From contig CM041295.1 in the NCBI GenBank assembly GCA_023052935.1, positions 19,840,880-19,904,879 on the forward strand: a stretch of DNA of 64,000 nucleotides, in the 5' to 3' direction. This document shows, piece after piece, positions 45,286 through 56,219 of the stretch. The DNA comes from Piezodorus guildinii (Eukaryota; Arthropoda; Insecta; Hemiptera; Pentatomidae). The position numbers and the translations under genes are program-made. Each line of letters opens with the position of its first letter. The first letter of the stretch is position 1. Below the pieces are notes generated by a model, which did no database searches, was not told the origin of the DNA, and saw nothing but the letters and a program-made list of their open reading frames with translations.

Positions 45286-46609
45286 ATTTTTTATTTTTTT
45301 TTATTTTTTTTTTATTTATTTATTTTTTTTTTTTTTACAGAATGCATTTACATACAACTAGAACCCCTTCCTGTTAATCAAAAGACTGACAAACATAACT
45401 TGTCACTAGCTTATTCTCAAATATTAAATTTAATAAAGCATCCCTAGCTCATTTTTTAAACAACCATCTGATCATCTCTTCATAATTTTATTTTTATTTA
45501 TTTATTATCAATTTTTATTTATATATTTATTTAATTTTTGTACTCCCTTTTTATTTATTTATTTGTTTACCTACTAGATTACTGTTTATTTATCTTTTCC
45601 TTCGACAGCTCCTTATCGTCATTCGTTATTACCTTATCATCATTCATCATTTATCATCGTCATCCGTTATTACTTAAAATCTTTTAATCTTTACCTCGTC
45701 ACTATTTCTTACAATTTTATCAAATACTCATAAGTAATAACTCAAGTACTCTCAAGTAATAACTTTTGGCTATTTTTTAACAATCGAATCAGTAAACATA
45801 ACTTAGCTTCTTGGAATTTTCCTAACGGACATTCTAGTTCTCATATTTTCCGTTCCACGCAATGAGCGTTTTTTAAACTGGGAAACATCACTCCTGTAGG
45901 CAAAGCCGTCACATAGTCACGTATGTATTTTTTCTTCTTATTGATAAGGGTTTTTTTCATCGCCCATCTCTTTCTCCCCCTTTCCATACTCATATCTTTC
46001 TCCGTTACATATCCTGACATATAATTATTAGTTTAATATTACATTATTTTAAAATTTAAATTATTTTTTATTCATACTGTTTCTCTTTTGTAATGACTAT
46101 ATTTTTTTATATATTACCTATACTCTTAACTATGTTTTTAATATATTACCGTCATATATCAACTCAAAATTGTTAATATTTAAAATTTTAATTGTTCACA
46201 TATTTTTCCTTTATCATTTTTTTCATTTACTTAGTCTCTCTTTATATATTCTCATTACAATATTATCATCTCAATTATGTTTACTTCCATACTTTATAAC
46301 TATCATCTTAATTTTGTTTATTTCCATACTTTATAACTGTCGCCTTATTTCCATACTTTATAATTGTCATCTTATTATCATTTTACATTTAATATTATTT
46401 ATGTTCCCATAATTTATTACTGTCATATTATTATTATATACCTAACGCATTATCAAGTCTATAATTACATTGGTTGTTATCTTGTTTCTTTTAGCCCTGA
46501 TGAAGGCCCACATTGTAGGCCGAAACGTCGGCACATAATTAAAATAACACTTATTTTAAATGTGTGTTTTTAATTTATGACCGCACCCCCAACCATCTTC
46601 CTCATCTAA
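45286..46609 (+). mobile_element. Hammerhead-bearing retroelement, alpha type, with target duplication
   Basis: 1324 bp between perfect 12-bp duplications TTTAGTATCTTT (45274-45285, 46610-46621). The left edge is a T/ATTT-rich tract, the right edge the alpha terminus CCGCACCCCCAACCATCTTC. The interior is pyrimidine-rich, non-coding DNA. About 80 bp from the right edge lies an intact hammerhead-like core. The 12-bp duplication and A/T-rich end argue for target-primed retrotransposition; a Penelope-like origin is inferred from the delta unit. Confidence 0.65.
46494..46532 (+). ncRNA. Hammerhead-like ribozyme motif, best alpha copy
   Basis: GCC (46494-46496) CTGATGA (46497-46503), A, GGCC-CACATTGTA-GGCC (46505-46521), GAAAC (46522-46526), GTC (46527-46529), GGC (46530-46532). 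Stem I and stem II pair fully, and GTC is a standard cleavage triplet. Stem III would be only ACGT, which is self-complementary and so could pair between two copies. The extra A before stem II is unusual. Activity is unproven. Confidence 0.55.
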
Positions 46610-46990
46610 TTTAGTATCTTTTGGAAATCAACGTCTCAATTGTACCGGTAGGTTTGGATGTCCAGCGAGTGAGTCGTGAAAATGTTTGAAATATTTTTTA
46701 ATGATATGCGTTACGATTGGTATGTTGAGGTCTTTGTGTAATGATTTATTGGCTACGTAAAAGGGACAGTGAGTGATGAAGCGGAGGAATTTAGATTGAA
46801 AGATTTGAATTGTCTGCAAGTGTGATTTTTTGCATGAGCCCCACACCTGAGTACCGTACGTCGACATAGGTGTAAGTAACATGTTGTATATGATGATTTT
46901 GTTGCTTAGTGATAATTTGTTTTTATGTTGAAAAAGTCGTCTATGTATTGATAGTCGATGATTCAGTCTACCTTACTTTATTTCTGTATG

Positions 46991-47781
46991 TTTATTTCAA
47001 TACGCCATTTATTAAGATATGAACCTTTTATTTTGAAAGTTGCTTTTAGTCTATTTATACTGAAATTGAAATATTTAATAATTTGCATTTTAATGCAATA
47101 ATAAATATAGGATACTAATGAGTTATACTGCTTAAATTTATCTGGAGACGTTAAAGTAATTGTTTCTATTAAAATAGTGGCAATTACAAAGTGAATAATA
47201 TTACGAACAAGGAAGTTAGGCCAATTTTAAAATTTACAATCAGATTCTTTATAAAATTTGAAGGTCCATTCAACAGGATTTATGATTTTCAAATTGAAAA
47301 AAAGAACTTTAAATTTATTTAATTTATCTTTAAAGGACATTGACCAGTTTATAGTGTTAGCATTGATACAAAACAGGTAAAATATACATATTCAATTAGC
47401 ACCAACTAAAGGGAAAAATAGCAACACTATCTTTTAGGTTTTTATTTTTAGTTTTGTTGATGTGCGGCACAAAATTCAACGGAAAATTCATACTTATTAA
47501 CCGTTATTTAATGAAAAAGACGAAAATTACCTGTGCTGTGACTTACAACTTTGGTGGTCAAGAATTCAATAAATCAAACTAAGAATAAAATTTATCTTCT
47601 CAATTCCTCAAAGGTAAAGATTATTATTAGACTGTAAATGAAGCTCTAGACACAAAATCACGTTATTTATTCATTTTTATTTTTTCAGGTTAGATATTTT
47701 TGTAAAGATTAGATTTAATCAAATTATTTCTTGTTATTTACGATTGTTACAAAGCTTTCTTACACATGAATAGTGATTTTC
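46991..47781. other. AT-rich DNA with a 42-bp exact repeat
   Basis: 47148-47189 (ACGTTAAAGTAATTGTTTCT... to ATTACAA) is identical to 44286-44327. The stretch 47380-47430 has a faint resemblance to inverted repeat R. Otherwise nothing. Confidence 0.4.
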
Positions 47782-47790
47782 ATAAAGGTT

Positions 47791-48432
47791 TATATTGATA
47801 TTATCAGGGCATACTCTTGAACACGTAGAGAAATTCAAGTATTTAGGTTCAACGATAACAAGAAAAAATGAAATCCAGGAAGAAATAAAGGCCCGGTTAA
47901 AGGTGGGAAATGCTTGTTATTATTCAGTTGCTAAATTACTTAGCTCGCGGCTTCTGTCTAAACACTTAAAGGTTAGAATTTATAAAACTATTATTCTTCC
48001 GACGGTTCTTTACGTATGTGAAAAGTGGCCGCTTACTTTGAAGGATGAGCAACGGCGTAATAAGGTACTGCGTAAAATATTTAGTCCGAAGAGAGATGAG
48101 GCCAATGGGGAGTTTAGAAGGTTGCACAACGCGGAATTGCGGAGTTTGTACCCTGTGAATATAATTGAGTTGATAGCATCGCGGAGACTCAAATGAGCGC
48201 GTAAAGTTATTGGGCTCGGTGAGGAACGGATTCCGAGAAGGTTGGTATTCGCTGAACCGACTGGCAGGCGTCCGAAAGGTAGGCCGAAGCGTAGATGGGA
48301 GGATTGCATTAAGGCTGATCTTGGGGGCTTGGGCTTGACCGGCGAACATTGGACGAGTCTGTGCAGGCAAAGTTTGGTGGTATCGGCATCGAACCTTCGG
48401 GTTTGGTAAGCCTTTTATTATTATTATTATTT
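47791..48432 (+). mobile_element. LINE-2, longest 3' copy
   Basis: Flanked by ATAAAGGTT (47782-47790, 48433-48441). Coding trace: HVEKFKYLGSTITRKNEIQE, EIKARLKVGNACYYSVAKLL, LSKHLKVRIYKTIILPTVLY, VLRKIFSPKRDEANGEFRRL, NIIELIASRRLK, a stop (TGA at the conserved Trp), then IPRRLVFAEPTGRRPKGRPK and ASNLRVW. Tail (TTA)n. Apart from that stop and a small deletion at DEQR the frame is nearly continuous. Confidence 0.85.
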
Positions 48433-48460
48433 ATAAAGGTTATTTATTGATGTAAACCGA

Positions 48461-48490
48461 AGGTAGTCTCAAACTTTTGAACTTCAGTAT
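48461..48490. mobile_element. Tc1-like terminal repeat, worn
   Basis: GGTAGTCTCAAACTTTTGA followed by ACTTCAGTAT resembles the reverse complement of the Tc1-type end CAGTGCCGGTCAAAAG at 53255. No element body is attached. Confidence 0.35.
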
Positions 48491-48491
48491 G

Positions 48492-48498
<7 letters not shown>

Positions 48499-48531
<33 letters not shown>

Positions 48532-48555
48532 GAGAGAGAGAGAGAGAGAGAGAGG
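48499..48555. repeat. (TA)n/(GA)n compound microsatellite
   Basis: (TA)n to about 48528, then (GA)n to 48555. Confidence 0.95.
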
Positions 48556-48599
48556 ACAGAGAGAACCAGAATAAAGCTATTTTTATTCATTACATTAAA

Positions 48600-49305
48600 A
48601 GCATAAAACCAAGAAAAATAAGAGAATTTTTTATTATTTTTAAAAAACATTTTTTTAGTTGAAAACATGAAGGTGACAGCTAGTCGAGCATAAATAATGA
48701 TAATATTTATAGCTATTTAACATTCATTGGTAGAGGTGTTTATGGCAGATTCATGCCCTCAATGGGGTCATAAATGTTCCATAAAAGCCATCATTGGAAG
48801 CCGTTTAATATTGATTGTCCTTTCAAATATTCACTGGACATCTGCTAGGGTTACGTGCGTGCACCATCACTTCTACAAGCCGAGCATTTTGTAAATTTAA
48901 TTTTAGCCACCATTCTGAAATTCACTTCTCGCCCATGTCAATTATACAGTGCTCGCTATTACTCGGCAGTCGCCCTTGTTTATTCAACGCTATTGATCAT
49001 TGATCAGGAAAATCGGGACAAAATCCTTTTATTTAATAAAGCCGTTACCTTACCTTAACTAAAGAAAATTTTCTTTAATTTCACCACTGAACCTTACCAT
49101 ACCTCAGAAATTAGACGAATAATAATTATTTAAAAACTAATAAGCTCATATATACAAACATAGATACACACACACACACAGATATATATTTATATATATA
49201 ACCTATGTAAGATGAATAGATTATTTACTTTCATGAGAGGAAAAAGTTAAATTTTATGTTAAGTGAAATTTTTATTATTGATATATAATTTTTTTTTGTT
49301 ATATA
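48600..49305. other. Unassigned spacer
   Basis: 48700-49030 is less AT-rich, but I recognise no protein, RNA or repeat. A short (CA)n and (TA)n lie at 49169-49200. Confidence 0.35.
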
Positions 49306-49946
49306 TTGGGTTGTGTCACATGAAATTTTTTCACACTTTTCTCTTGATCATAATTTTTTTTTAATTTTTCCTTTGACGAAGTTGTCTGAATTCCTGAACA
49401 GTTGGAAATCTGTTGGAGACAAGTCGGGAGAATATGGTGGGTGCGGAAGAACTTCGTAGCCCAGTTCTTTCAATTTTTGCACGGGATGTTTTGAAACATG
49501 GGGTCTTGCTGCCGCTCAGTGAGATGAGGTACACATGTATCGAGCTTTTTTACTTTCCCAATACACTTTAAATGTCTGGAATCGGTAGATGCACTTGCAT
49601 TTAGTTGTGCTGAGAGTCATTTAACTGTTTGGTAGGGGTTTCCTTCTACTGTATGTTTGAGGACATCGTTGTCTATTACGGACGGAGGTCTTCCTCGGGG
49701 CAAGTTTTCCAAGTCGGTATCCCCAGCTGAAAACTTAGCAAACCAACGGCGAATGGTCCGTTCATTAACACTCTCTTCCCCAAACGCCTTGCAAATATTT
49801 CTAGTGGCCTCAGCTGCTGAATAGCCGAGTTTAAACTCGTACAAAAAAATTACTCGAAAATTGCGTGTTTCCATGTTCATATTTGGAGGAATACTAAAAA
49901 GTGGGTAATTGATTGGGAAGCTAATGTTTATAATACAAAGGTAGAA
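49306..49946 (-). mobile_element. Deleted mariner, copy H
   Basis: The 3' TIR is present with TA, but about 150 bp next to it are deleted (TCACATGAAAT joins TTTTTTCACACTTTTC). At the 5' side the copy stops at AAAGGTAGAA without a TIR. Minus-strand frame: METRNFRVIFLYEFKLGYSA, NERTIRRWFAKFSAGDTDL, GRPPSVIDNDVLKHTVEG, one of the best-kept N-terminal halves. Confidence 0.8.
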
Positions 49947-50212
49947 CACTTATACTTTGTTTTAAACAAGTTGTATTCCTAAGGATAAAATAACATTATT
50001 TTCCTGTTGTAGGTTTTAATATGTCACGGTTTCACCCTCTTATAGTAATTGCAATATTACTTTTTGAATTTTATAACATTATCTAAAAATCAAATAATTA
50101 TTTTGCGTACAATTAAATAATGGATATTATTTACACAATAAATAGCATTATAGAAAGATATGAATTTTCTATTAAAAAAATTATGGAAAAAATATAATTT
50201 TCTTTTGGTAAT

Positions 50213-50392
50213 TAGAAATATCCTCCAAGGCGTATGAAAAGAAGATGGCCTCGTTACCTTCTAATTTAGATTACCTAGTGGAGTAATGCCAATGGGCATT
50301 TTCTCTTCATGTGCTTTATCTGACAGCTAATTTACTTGATGTATTAACTAATACAATAGTAAATCTTAATAAATAATAAAAAATATATAAAT
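50213..50392 (+). mobile_element. Jockey-clade LINE, 3' terminal fragment
   Basis: CCTCCAAGGCGTATGAAAAG (PPRRMKRRWPRYL) followed by CCAATGGGCATTTTCTCTTC and TAATAAATAATAAA matches the end of the Jockey copies. Confidence 0.6.
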
Positions 50393-51040
50393 AAACCAGT
50401 ATGCCTAATATGTTTAAAATGTTTGTTTTGTTTTTTTATCTTTTGCAACGCTTTGAAAGTAATTTTGGTTGCTCATTTATTAATTGTTTTACATAAAATA
50501 TCAGTAATGTTTATTCTCTGTCTCCATCGTGAGAAATCTAACGATTGAGGAATTTAAGCCAGAAACTTTTTAAAATATTAAATTTTTTACACCAGAGAGA
50601 AATATTATTTATGTGGAAAGGTTTTTCGATTAACTTGCAAATGCCAGTTTCCCAACGGAACGTGAGTTGAAAGGCACCAAACACAATTCACCTGGTGAAT
50701 AAAAAAAAAACAAGATGTGGTTCTGGCCGTTAATTGCTAAACATTTTACAGGTGAGAAGCCAGCAACCACAGAATTCTTTGTTTAATATTTTTTAAGTTT
50801 TGAATAATAATGATATAGATATTTAATTGTGTCATAAGAATTCGGGCATTTAGGAATATGCTTTACTACTATTTCAAATGATTGATTTATCTGTGAAATA
50901 ATAAAATTAGTAGCTCATTTTTGTCTGTATGTGGTTGACGTTTTTGTCATGTTGCTCTTTATAACCCTTAATTTTCTCTTCATCTTGAGTTTCGGTATTA
51001 TAGTTCGCATTATTCCCTATTTAAAAATATTGAACCATTT
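50393..51040. other. AT-rich spacer
   Basis: Nothing recognised. Confidence 0.4.
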
Positions 51041-52262
51041 ATAGTTGAAGATCCGAACTTGAAACGATCTGTACCGAGCTGATAATAGAATGAAACATAT
51101 TTTATAACAAATTTAGTATATTGAATGAATGAATGAATAATTTTATTTGCTTTCGGGGTAACTCCCATACAAATAGAGCTGGCTACATAACAAATATAGA
51201 ATAAAAAACATACTTCAATAAAAGAGTTAGCAAGACACTAATTCACTACGTTATCAGCTCTAGGTACATTGTATTAAAATAAAATTTATAACAAAATAAC
51301 TCAAATACAATATATGAATAATATAATAGTTTACAATATAATATAACTATATGTTTTTACATAATATGGCGAAACACGATAAATAATATGATACAGTTAA
51401 CAAACATGTTTATTCATTTATTATAAATGATCTGATTTGGCAACATTGCCTGGCATAATAATAAATATTTTTTAATTCATCAATATCATCGGTGGTAAAA
51501 AGGGCGATAAAATTTGTAATGTTCATATTTAAGGCCAAATTTAGTATATTAAAATTCAAATCTTATTAAAAAGTTCAAATTTAGTATATTAGAAAATATA
51601 TTAAGAATGGGTTGCCTAAAAAAATCCTGAACAGGCTATTTTTAATTATTTTAAAAAAAATTATTTTTAATTAAATGTTGCAATATCATGATGACAAAAA
51701 AATTTTACCCTGTAATTTGGTATTTGTGTAAAAAATGGTCCTGTAATTTTATATGGGATATCAAACTTACTTATATTCAATGTCCGATTACGTGCGGCTG
51801 CAATGTTGGGTCCTTTATAATAACACGCTATACTCAACTCGGATCTCTCTGTCACGCATTTCCACTCGCCTTAAAATTTAATCTTTAAAATTCGGCAACC
51901 CAGATTAGGACCAAGTTTTTGCAGGCAACCCTATATCAATGTGTTTGCAATAAAACAACGCTTATATTGATATAATTTTTTTTCTATTATCAAGCCGGTG
52001 CAGATAACTGATATCGACATACCCGCTTTTACCTGACAACCGATACGTGATGCTTTAAGTCAGGGTAAAAGTTTTTTTATTATCATGATGTTGCAACATT
52101 CATTTAATTTTTTTTTTTTAAATAATTAAAAATAGTCTTTCCAGGATTTTTTAACGCAACCCAATCTTAACATATTTTCTAATATACTAAATTTGTTATA
52201 AAATATATTTCATTCTATAATCAGCTCGGTGCAGATCGTTTCAAGTTCGGATCTTAGACTAT
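51041..52262. mobile_element. Foldback element with about 200-bp arms
   Basis: Left arm AAGATCCGAACTTGAAACGA, CCGAGCTGATAATAGAATGA, ... CAATATCATGATGACAAAAA (51041-51122 plus 51577-51715). The right arm is its inverse at about 52070-52262. The left arm is interrupted at 51123-51536 by a LINE tail; the right arm shows the uninterrupted state. The centre, about 350 bp, has no coding trace. No clear target duplication, so the class is open. Confidence 0.7.
51123..51536 (-). mobile_element. LINE-like 3' end with (TTCA)n tail
   Basis: 414 bp between duplications AAATTTAGTATATT (51109-51122, 51537-51550). On minus it ends GGGAGTTACCCCGAAAGCAA, ATAAAATTATTCATTCATTC, a tetramer tail after an AATAAA-like signal. 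No RT motif is readable, so the clade is unknown. Confidence 0.65.
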
Positions 52263-53254
52263 TATGAAAGATTAAAATGGATGTTATTTTTTTCTTATAT
52301 TAATATCTCTGTTTTTTTTTTCTTTACGACGCTTAATTTTCTCTTTATCCTCGACCGCTATTATTAAATCTTTAGAAATTTGTTAATTAGGTTATTTTAT
52401 ATTTTTTCTTCTTATCCCTTTATCGCCTACACCTAATTTTATTTTATTTCTTTTACCACCTTGAATTGAAAATCGCAAATACAGCGGGAACTTTTACTCA
52501 AATAAAAGGTCTTCCCCCTTTACTTCTAAATAGAGATATATTTATTCTAATAAGCAATGAAGATATTTTAAAATATAGTTATTCTTTCACTAATATTACA
52601 AAGATATTTTCTTTAAGTTCAATTATCAAAGGTTACAAATTCAATTACATACACTCCTAACCTGAGTCCTATTAGTTAAAAATTAATAATTATTTGAGAC
52701 ATATTTTGGAATATTTGTAGGTATCTGATAAATTTTTCTGAAAATATTACCATTACTGAAGCAAAAACACGTAAATCGTTCATGATTTTTTTTTACTTGG
52801 TTTTTCGGGCATATGCTCCTGACGTTTTGCCATTTAATGTCGGGACAACCTTTATGAAAGTAAAAATAACAAAGGTTGCATAAGACTTGCAATAAAAGGC
52901 CCTTCTGGGTTTTATTAAGCAGTTGAAAACCCATAGGATTTTTTTTCTTGCAATTGATTCTGGAGCGCTGCCACTCAACATAGTATTGTAGAAGGTGGGC
53001 TAAGAATAGAGCACTTCTATTGTATTAAATTTAAGTCAGTCTTTCCTTCACTCTCTTTCCATTTCTTCTTCCCAAATAAATTTCCTTGTTTGTCTAGGGA
53101 AAAAAAAGAAGGGAATCGATTGGTAGTAACCTGATATGGAAGGGTTATAATAATATTGAAATAGAAATAGAGATTCAAATGTTCTTTGTTTATATGGTGT
53201 AACTTTAAGCTTTGTTACACTTAATATATTTTAGAAATTCGGAAATACTATATA
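52263..53254. other. AT-rich spacer
   Basis: Nothing recognised. Frames near 52683-52981 on minus have no motif. Confidence 0.4.
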
Positions 53255-53332
53255 CAGTGCCGGTCAAAAGCTTGAGACGACCTATAGTTTTCATCTATTA
53301 CTCTGTTTCAATTTTGCGACACTTTGGCGTTC
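53255..53332 (+). mobile_element. Tc1-like transposon end, truncated
   Basis: TA followed by CAGTGCCGGTCAAAAGCTTG and AGACGACC, the typical Tc1-family inverted repeat. It is cut after about 78 bp where repeat R begins, and there is no transposase. Confidence 0.65.
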
Positions 53333-53334
53333 AG

Positions 53335-53951
53335 AGTTTTACTTTCACTTACTATATATAGTAAGGGGAAGTATTGCGATCGTGAAAATTTTTGAATTCC
53401 AGTTTTCAACGGAAATATACGTTTTAGGGTCCCCTGGTCCAAATAAGCAAGTCCCACAAAAAGGTCTATGTGTGAGTGTGTGGTAATTCCCGAGCGGAAA
53501 CGGTTAGTCCTATGAAACTGAAATTTCATATTTAAGACAACTATACGCCCGAGACGTGCCAAACCTTTTTTCATCAAAATGAGCTTACTAGAAGAGGCAT
53601 TTTATACTATGCATTTTGCACCTTTTTTTCGATTTTCTCGAAATCGGTTCCGACGATTTTGATTAAACTCGCTATATCAATGTAAAATTTAATGGGCTTT
53701 AATATCATGTAGGTTTTATTCTGATTAAAATGGTCTGACAGGGCTTAAATGCCGATATTTTCTTCCCCTAAAGTACCTTTAATTTTGTAGATTCAATAAA
53801 AATAACTATATTATCTTGTTAACGCTGATGAAAAACAGGTAAATATATAAATTGAATAAATTCGATACCAAACTAAAGGAGAAAACAGAAAAAATATTTG
53901 TTGAATGCAATTTTTCGTTTTTGAACATAAGAGCAGTACTATACATGTGAC
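53335..53951 (-). mobile_element. Repeat R, copy 8
   Basis: Inverted R from its 3' end (ACTTTCACTTACTATATATA) through AACGGAAATATACGTTTTAG and GTCTATGTGTGAGTGTGTGG (CA-rich middle) to AACATAAGAGCAGTACTATA. The left third of R is absent. Confidence 0.75.
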
Positions 53952-54020
53952 CCTTCATGGTTTGTAGAGGTACGGGTTTTTATTCAAACCATGTGAACCA
54001 TAAAATATTTTAATTGTTTA

Positions 54021-54164
54021 ATATTTTTTTTTTCTTCGTAGTCTTTTTATGGTTTTGACCGTTTTTAAATTTTACGGCCAACGTTTCACCAGACACGCTG
54101 CCTGCTTCTTCAGTTCTAAATAATAAATATTAAAACGCGGTCAAAACCAGAAGACGAAAAATAT
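54021..54164 (-). mobile_element. Hammerhead-like hairpin module, zeta type
   Basis: Inverted arms about 28-40 bp (TTCGTAGTCTTTTTATGGTTTTGACCG-type, left 54031-54062; right 54137-54164). Between them on minus: CTGAAGA (54113-54107), A, a GC-rich stem-loop, GAAAC, GTT, GGC (54087-54077). Stem II pairs imperfectly and stem I GCC is missing. Confidence 0.5.
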
Positions 54165-54169
54165 CTAGT

Positions 54170-56185
54170 CCGTGGAAGCCTAAAGAAGAGTCTAATAAAT
54201 ATTTAAAACATTTGAACACTTTGGAGAAACTACGAATCATGAATTAATAACAAAGCACATTAATTAATCCTAGACTCTAAAGCGGATTCATTGATCGATT
54301 GATTTCTTCATGGTAGAAAAGAGAGGTGTTTAAACTTGTAAAGCATTGTCGGTTTGCGTGGAACATTCGTTAGTTAGCAACTCACGGATCATGGACATGA
54401 GGAGTGTCAAGTTTAACTAACCTTACATCTTAACCTGATCGGATTTTTAGTTTAAGCAACGTTTATATAAATGTCGTTAATTAAAATAATAATAAAAATG
54501 CCTGTGCTTCTATAATTCAGTACATATAGACATTCGTACTGTGTGCGAATAAATAAAATATATTTTAAAAAAAATCTGTATTATTGGATTTCTCTAGATG
54601 ATACAGGAACTAAACATAAGTTTTAATTAATATTATAATTAGTTAATCGAAGAGCATATATATTTTTAAATACTTAAAATTAGAAAATTTCTCCTACCAC
54701 TATAAGATAAATTATTATAATATTTATTTTAATAATATATATATTGTTTTTAGTTTGTACACAATTTTGAAAAGGAGGCAAAATCTTCGAAACGTTGACT
54801 TACATGAATATGTTAAAGTGCAAATAAATAAATAAAGTGTAAGAAGAGAAATGTTTTATTTCAATTATATAATTGGTGTTAATAAAAAGCAAATAATAAA
54901 TGAGCGTTCAAAACTTTGCATTCAGGAACGTTCAAGCATTGCAAGGGACAGGAAAACCCATCCAAAAATTCATTTATATTTTTGGCATGCTTTATTCAAT
55001 TTAATAATAAATAAAATTGTATTTATGTGTAAAATTAATTAAATCTGTAAATTATCGTTCTTTTACTGAACTTTACTGTAAAAACATTACTAATTAGTTA
55101 ATTCTATACAATTTTTTTTTTTTTTATTTGTTGACAATATTATTGAATTCAATTTTTTATATCGAAATTAATAAAAAAGATTAAAACATGGTATATAAAA
55201 TCAAACAGGAAAAAAGTCTTTTTGACCCTCAGGAATGGAGTTACCTCAAACTGAATATAAATGTTCAAGATGTGCTATTTATAATTTATAAGTATAACAT
55301 CTTAATACTTGATATAAAATTTATTAAAAAATAACTTATGTTAAACGAAAATACCTAAAACTGAAAAGTCTATAAGAATTTGATCTGACTGCTAGAAGGC
55401 TTATTATTAAACGTTCCTTGTATACGCTGAGCTATCCGTGGAAGAACAGTACTTTCAAGTGATAACTCAAATTGTAAGGGTGGTTCGATAAAAAAATATT
55501 AGTGGACTGTATAGATTTAAAAAATAAAAATAATGAAAGCAAACGACGAATTACAATACATTAATTAAACTAAATAAATATAAACGGAACAAGAAACAAA
55601 ATTAACCTAATAAATTGATATGAAAAAAAGATAAGAAACCAATTAACCTAATTATACTTAAACAGCTGTAAGAAAATGTAGGAAACGAAATAAACCTAAT
55701 AAAATATTGAAGAAATTTGAGAAACGAACTTGACTTAATTGAATGCTTAAAGATGTAAAAAATATTGGTCTCAAAATTAAACAGTTTTAAGAATGATAAT
55801 TAAGAAATTAAATGTTCCAATAATGGATATAGATAGGTTATATTCACGTAAAGATGTCTAGTTGAGTGTTAAAGAAAACGACCGCAGGCGGCTTGAACGA
55901 AGTACTCTTGAGTATTGAAAATGACCGCAGGGCGGCTCGCTCTTCCAAGTTCCAAGGGGAACGATGAGAAGATGAAGAAATACGTTACGTTTGCAAACGT
56001 TCATACGTTGAGAGGAGACTTGGGTCTATTATACGGCACAGCTTCACCGTTCAGATAGCTTCAGACTCGACTCGGCACGAGGCAGTAGTGAAAACAATTG
56101 AAGTACGATCGTCTTTTTTTTTCTTTCTCTTCTATTATTCTTCACTTTCTTGGCAAAAACTTTTAATTTATATTTAGATTAACTA

Positions 56186-56219
<34 letters not shown>

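Larger units (their letters stand above)
44916..46640. mobile_element. TIR-A DNA transposon, copy 3, with nested insertion
   Basis: Left end ATTGAGACGTTGATTTCC preceded by TA; right end GGAAATCAACGTCTCAAT. Without the insertion at 45286-46609 the element is only about 390 bp, so it is an internally deleted derivative. Its interior aligns with the fragment at 39998-40140. Confidence 0.75.
44680..46990 (-). mobile_element. Second Jockey-type LINE, split by TIR-A copy 3
   Basis: Upstream part at 46641-46990 on minus: MSTYGTQVWGSCKKSHLQTI, QIFQSKFLRFITHCPFYVAN, KSLHKDLNIPIVTHII, AGHPNLPVQ, the Jockey RT C-terminal region, but a different family from the other copies. Downstream part at 44680-44915: TTTKPTKETETPLEQRPTSL and GRFLRSRIHKNPEGGFS, stop, then a 3' UTR ending in ATAAAT-rich sequence. 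Joining the two across the transposon is inferred from strand, order and adjacency. Confidence 0.6.
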
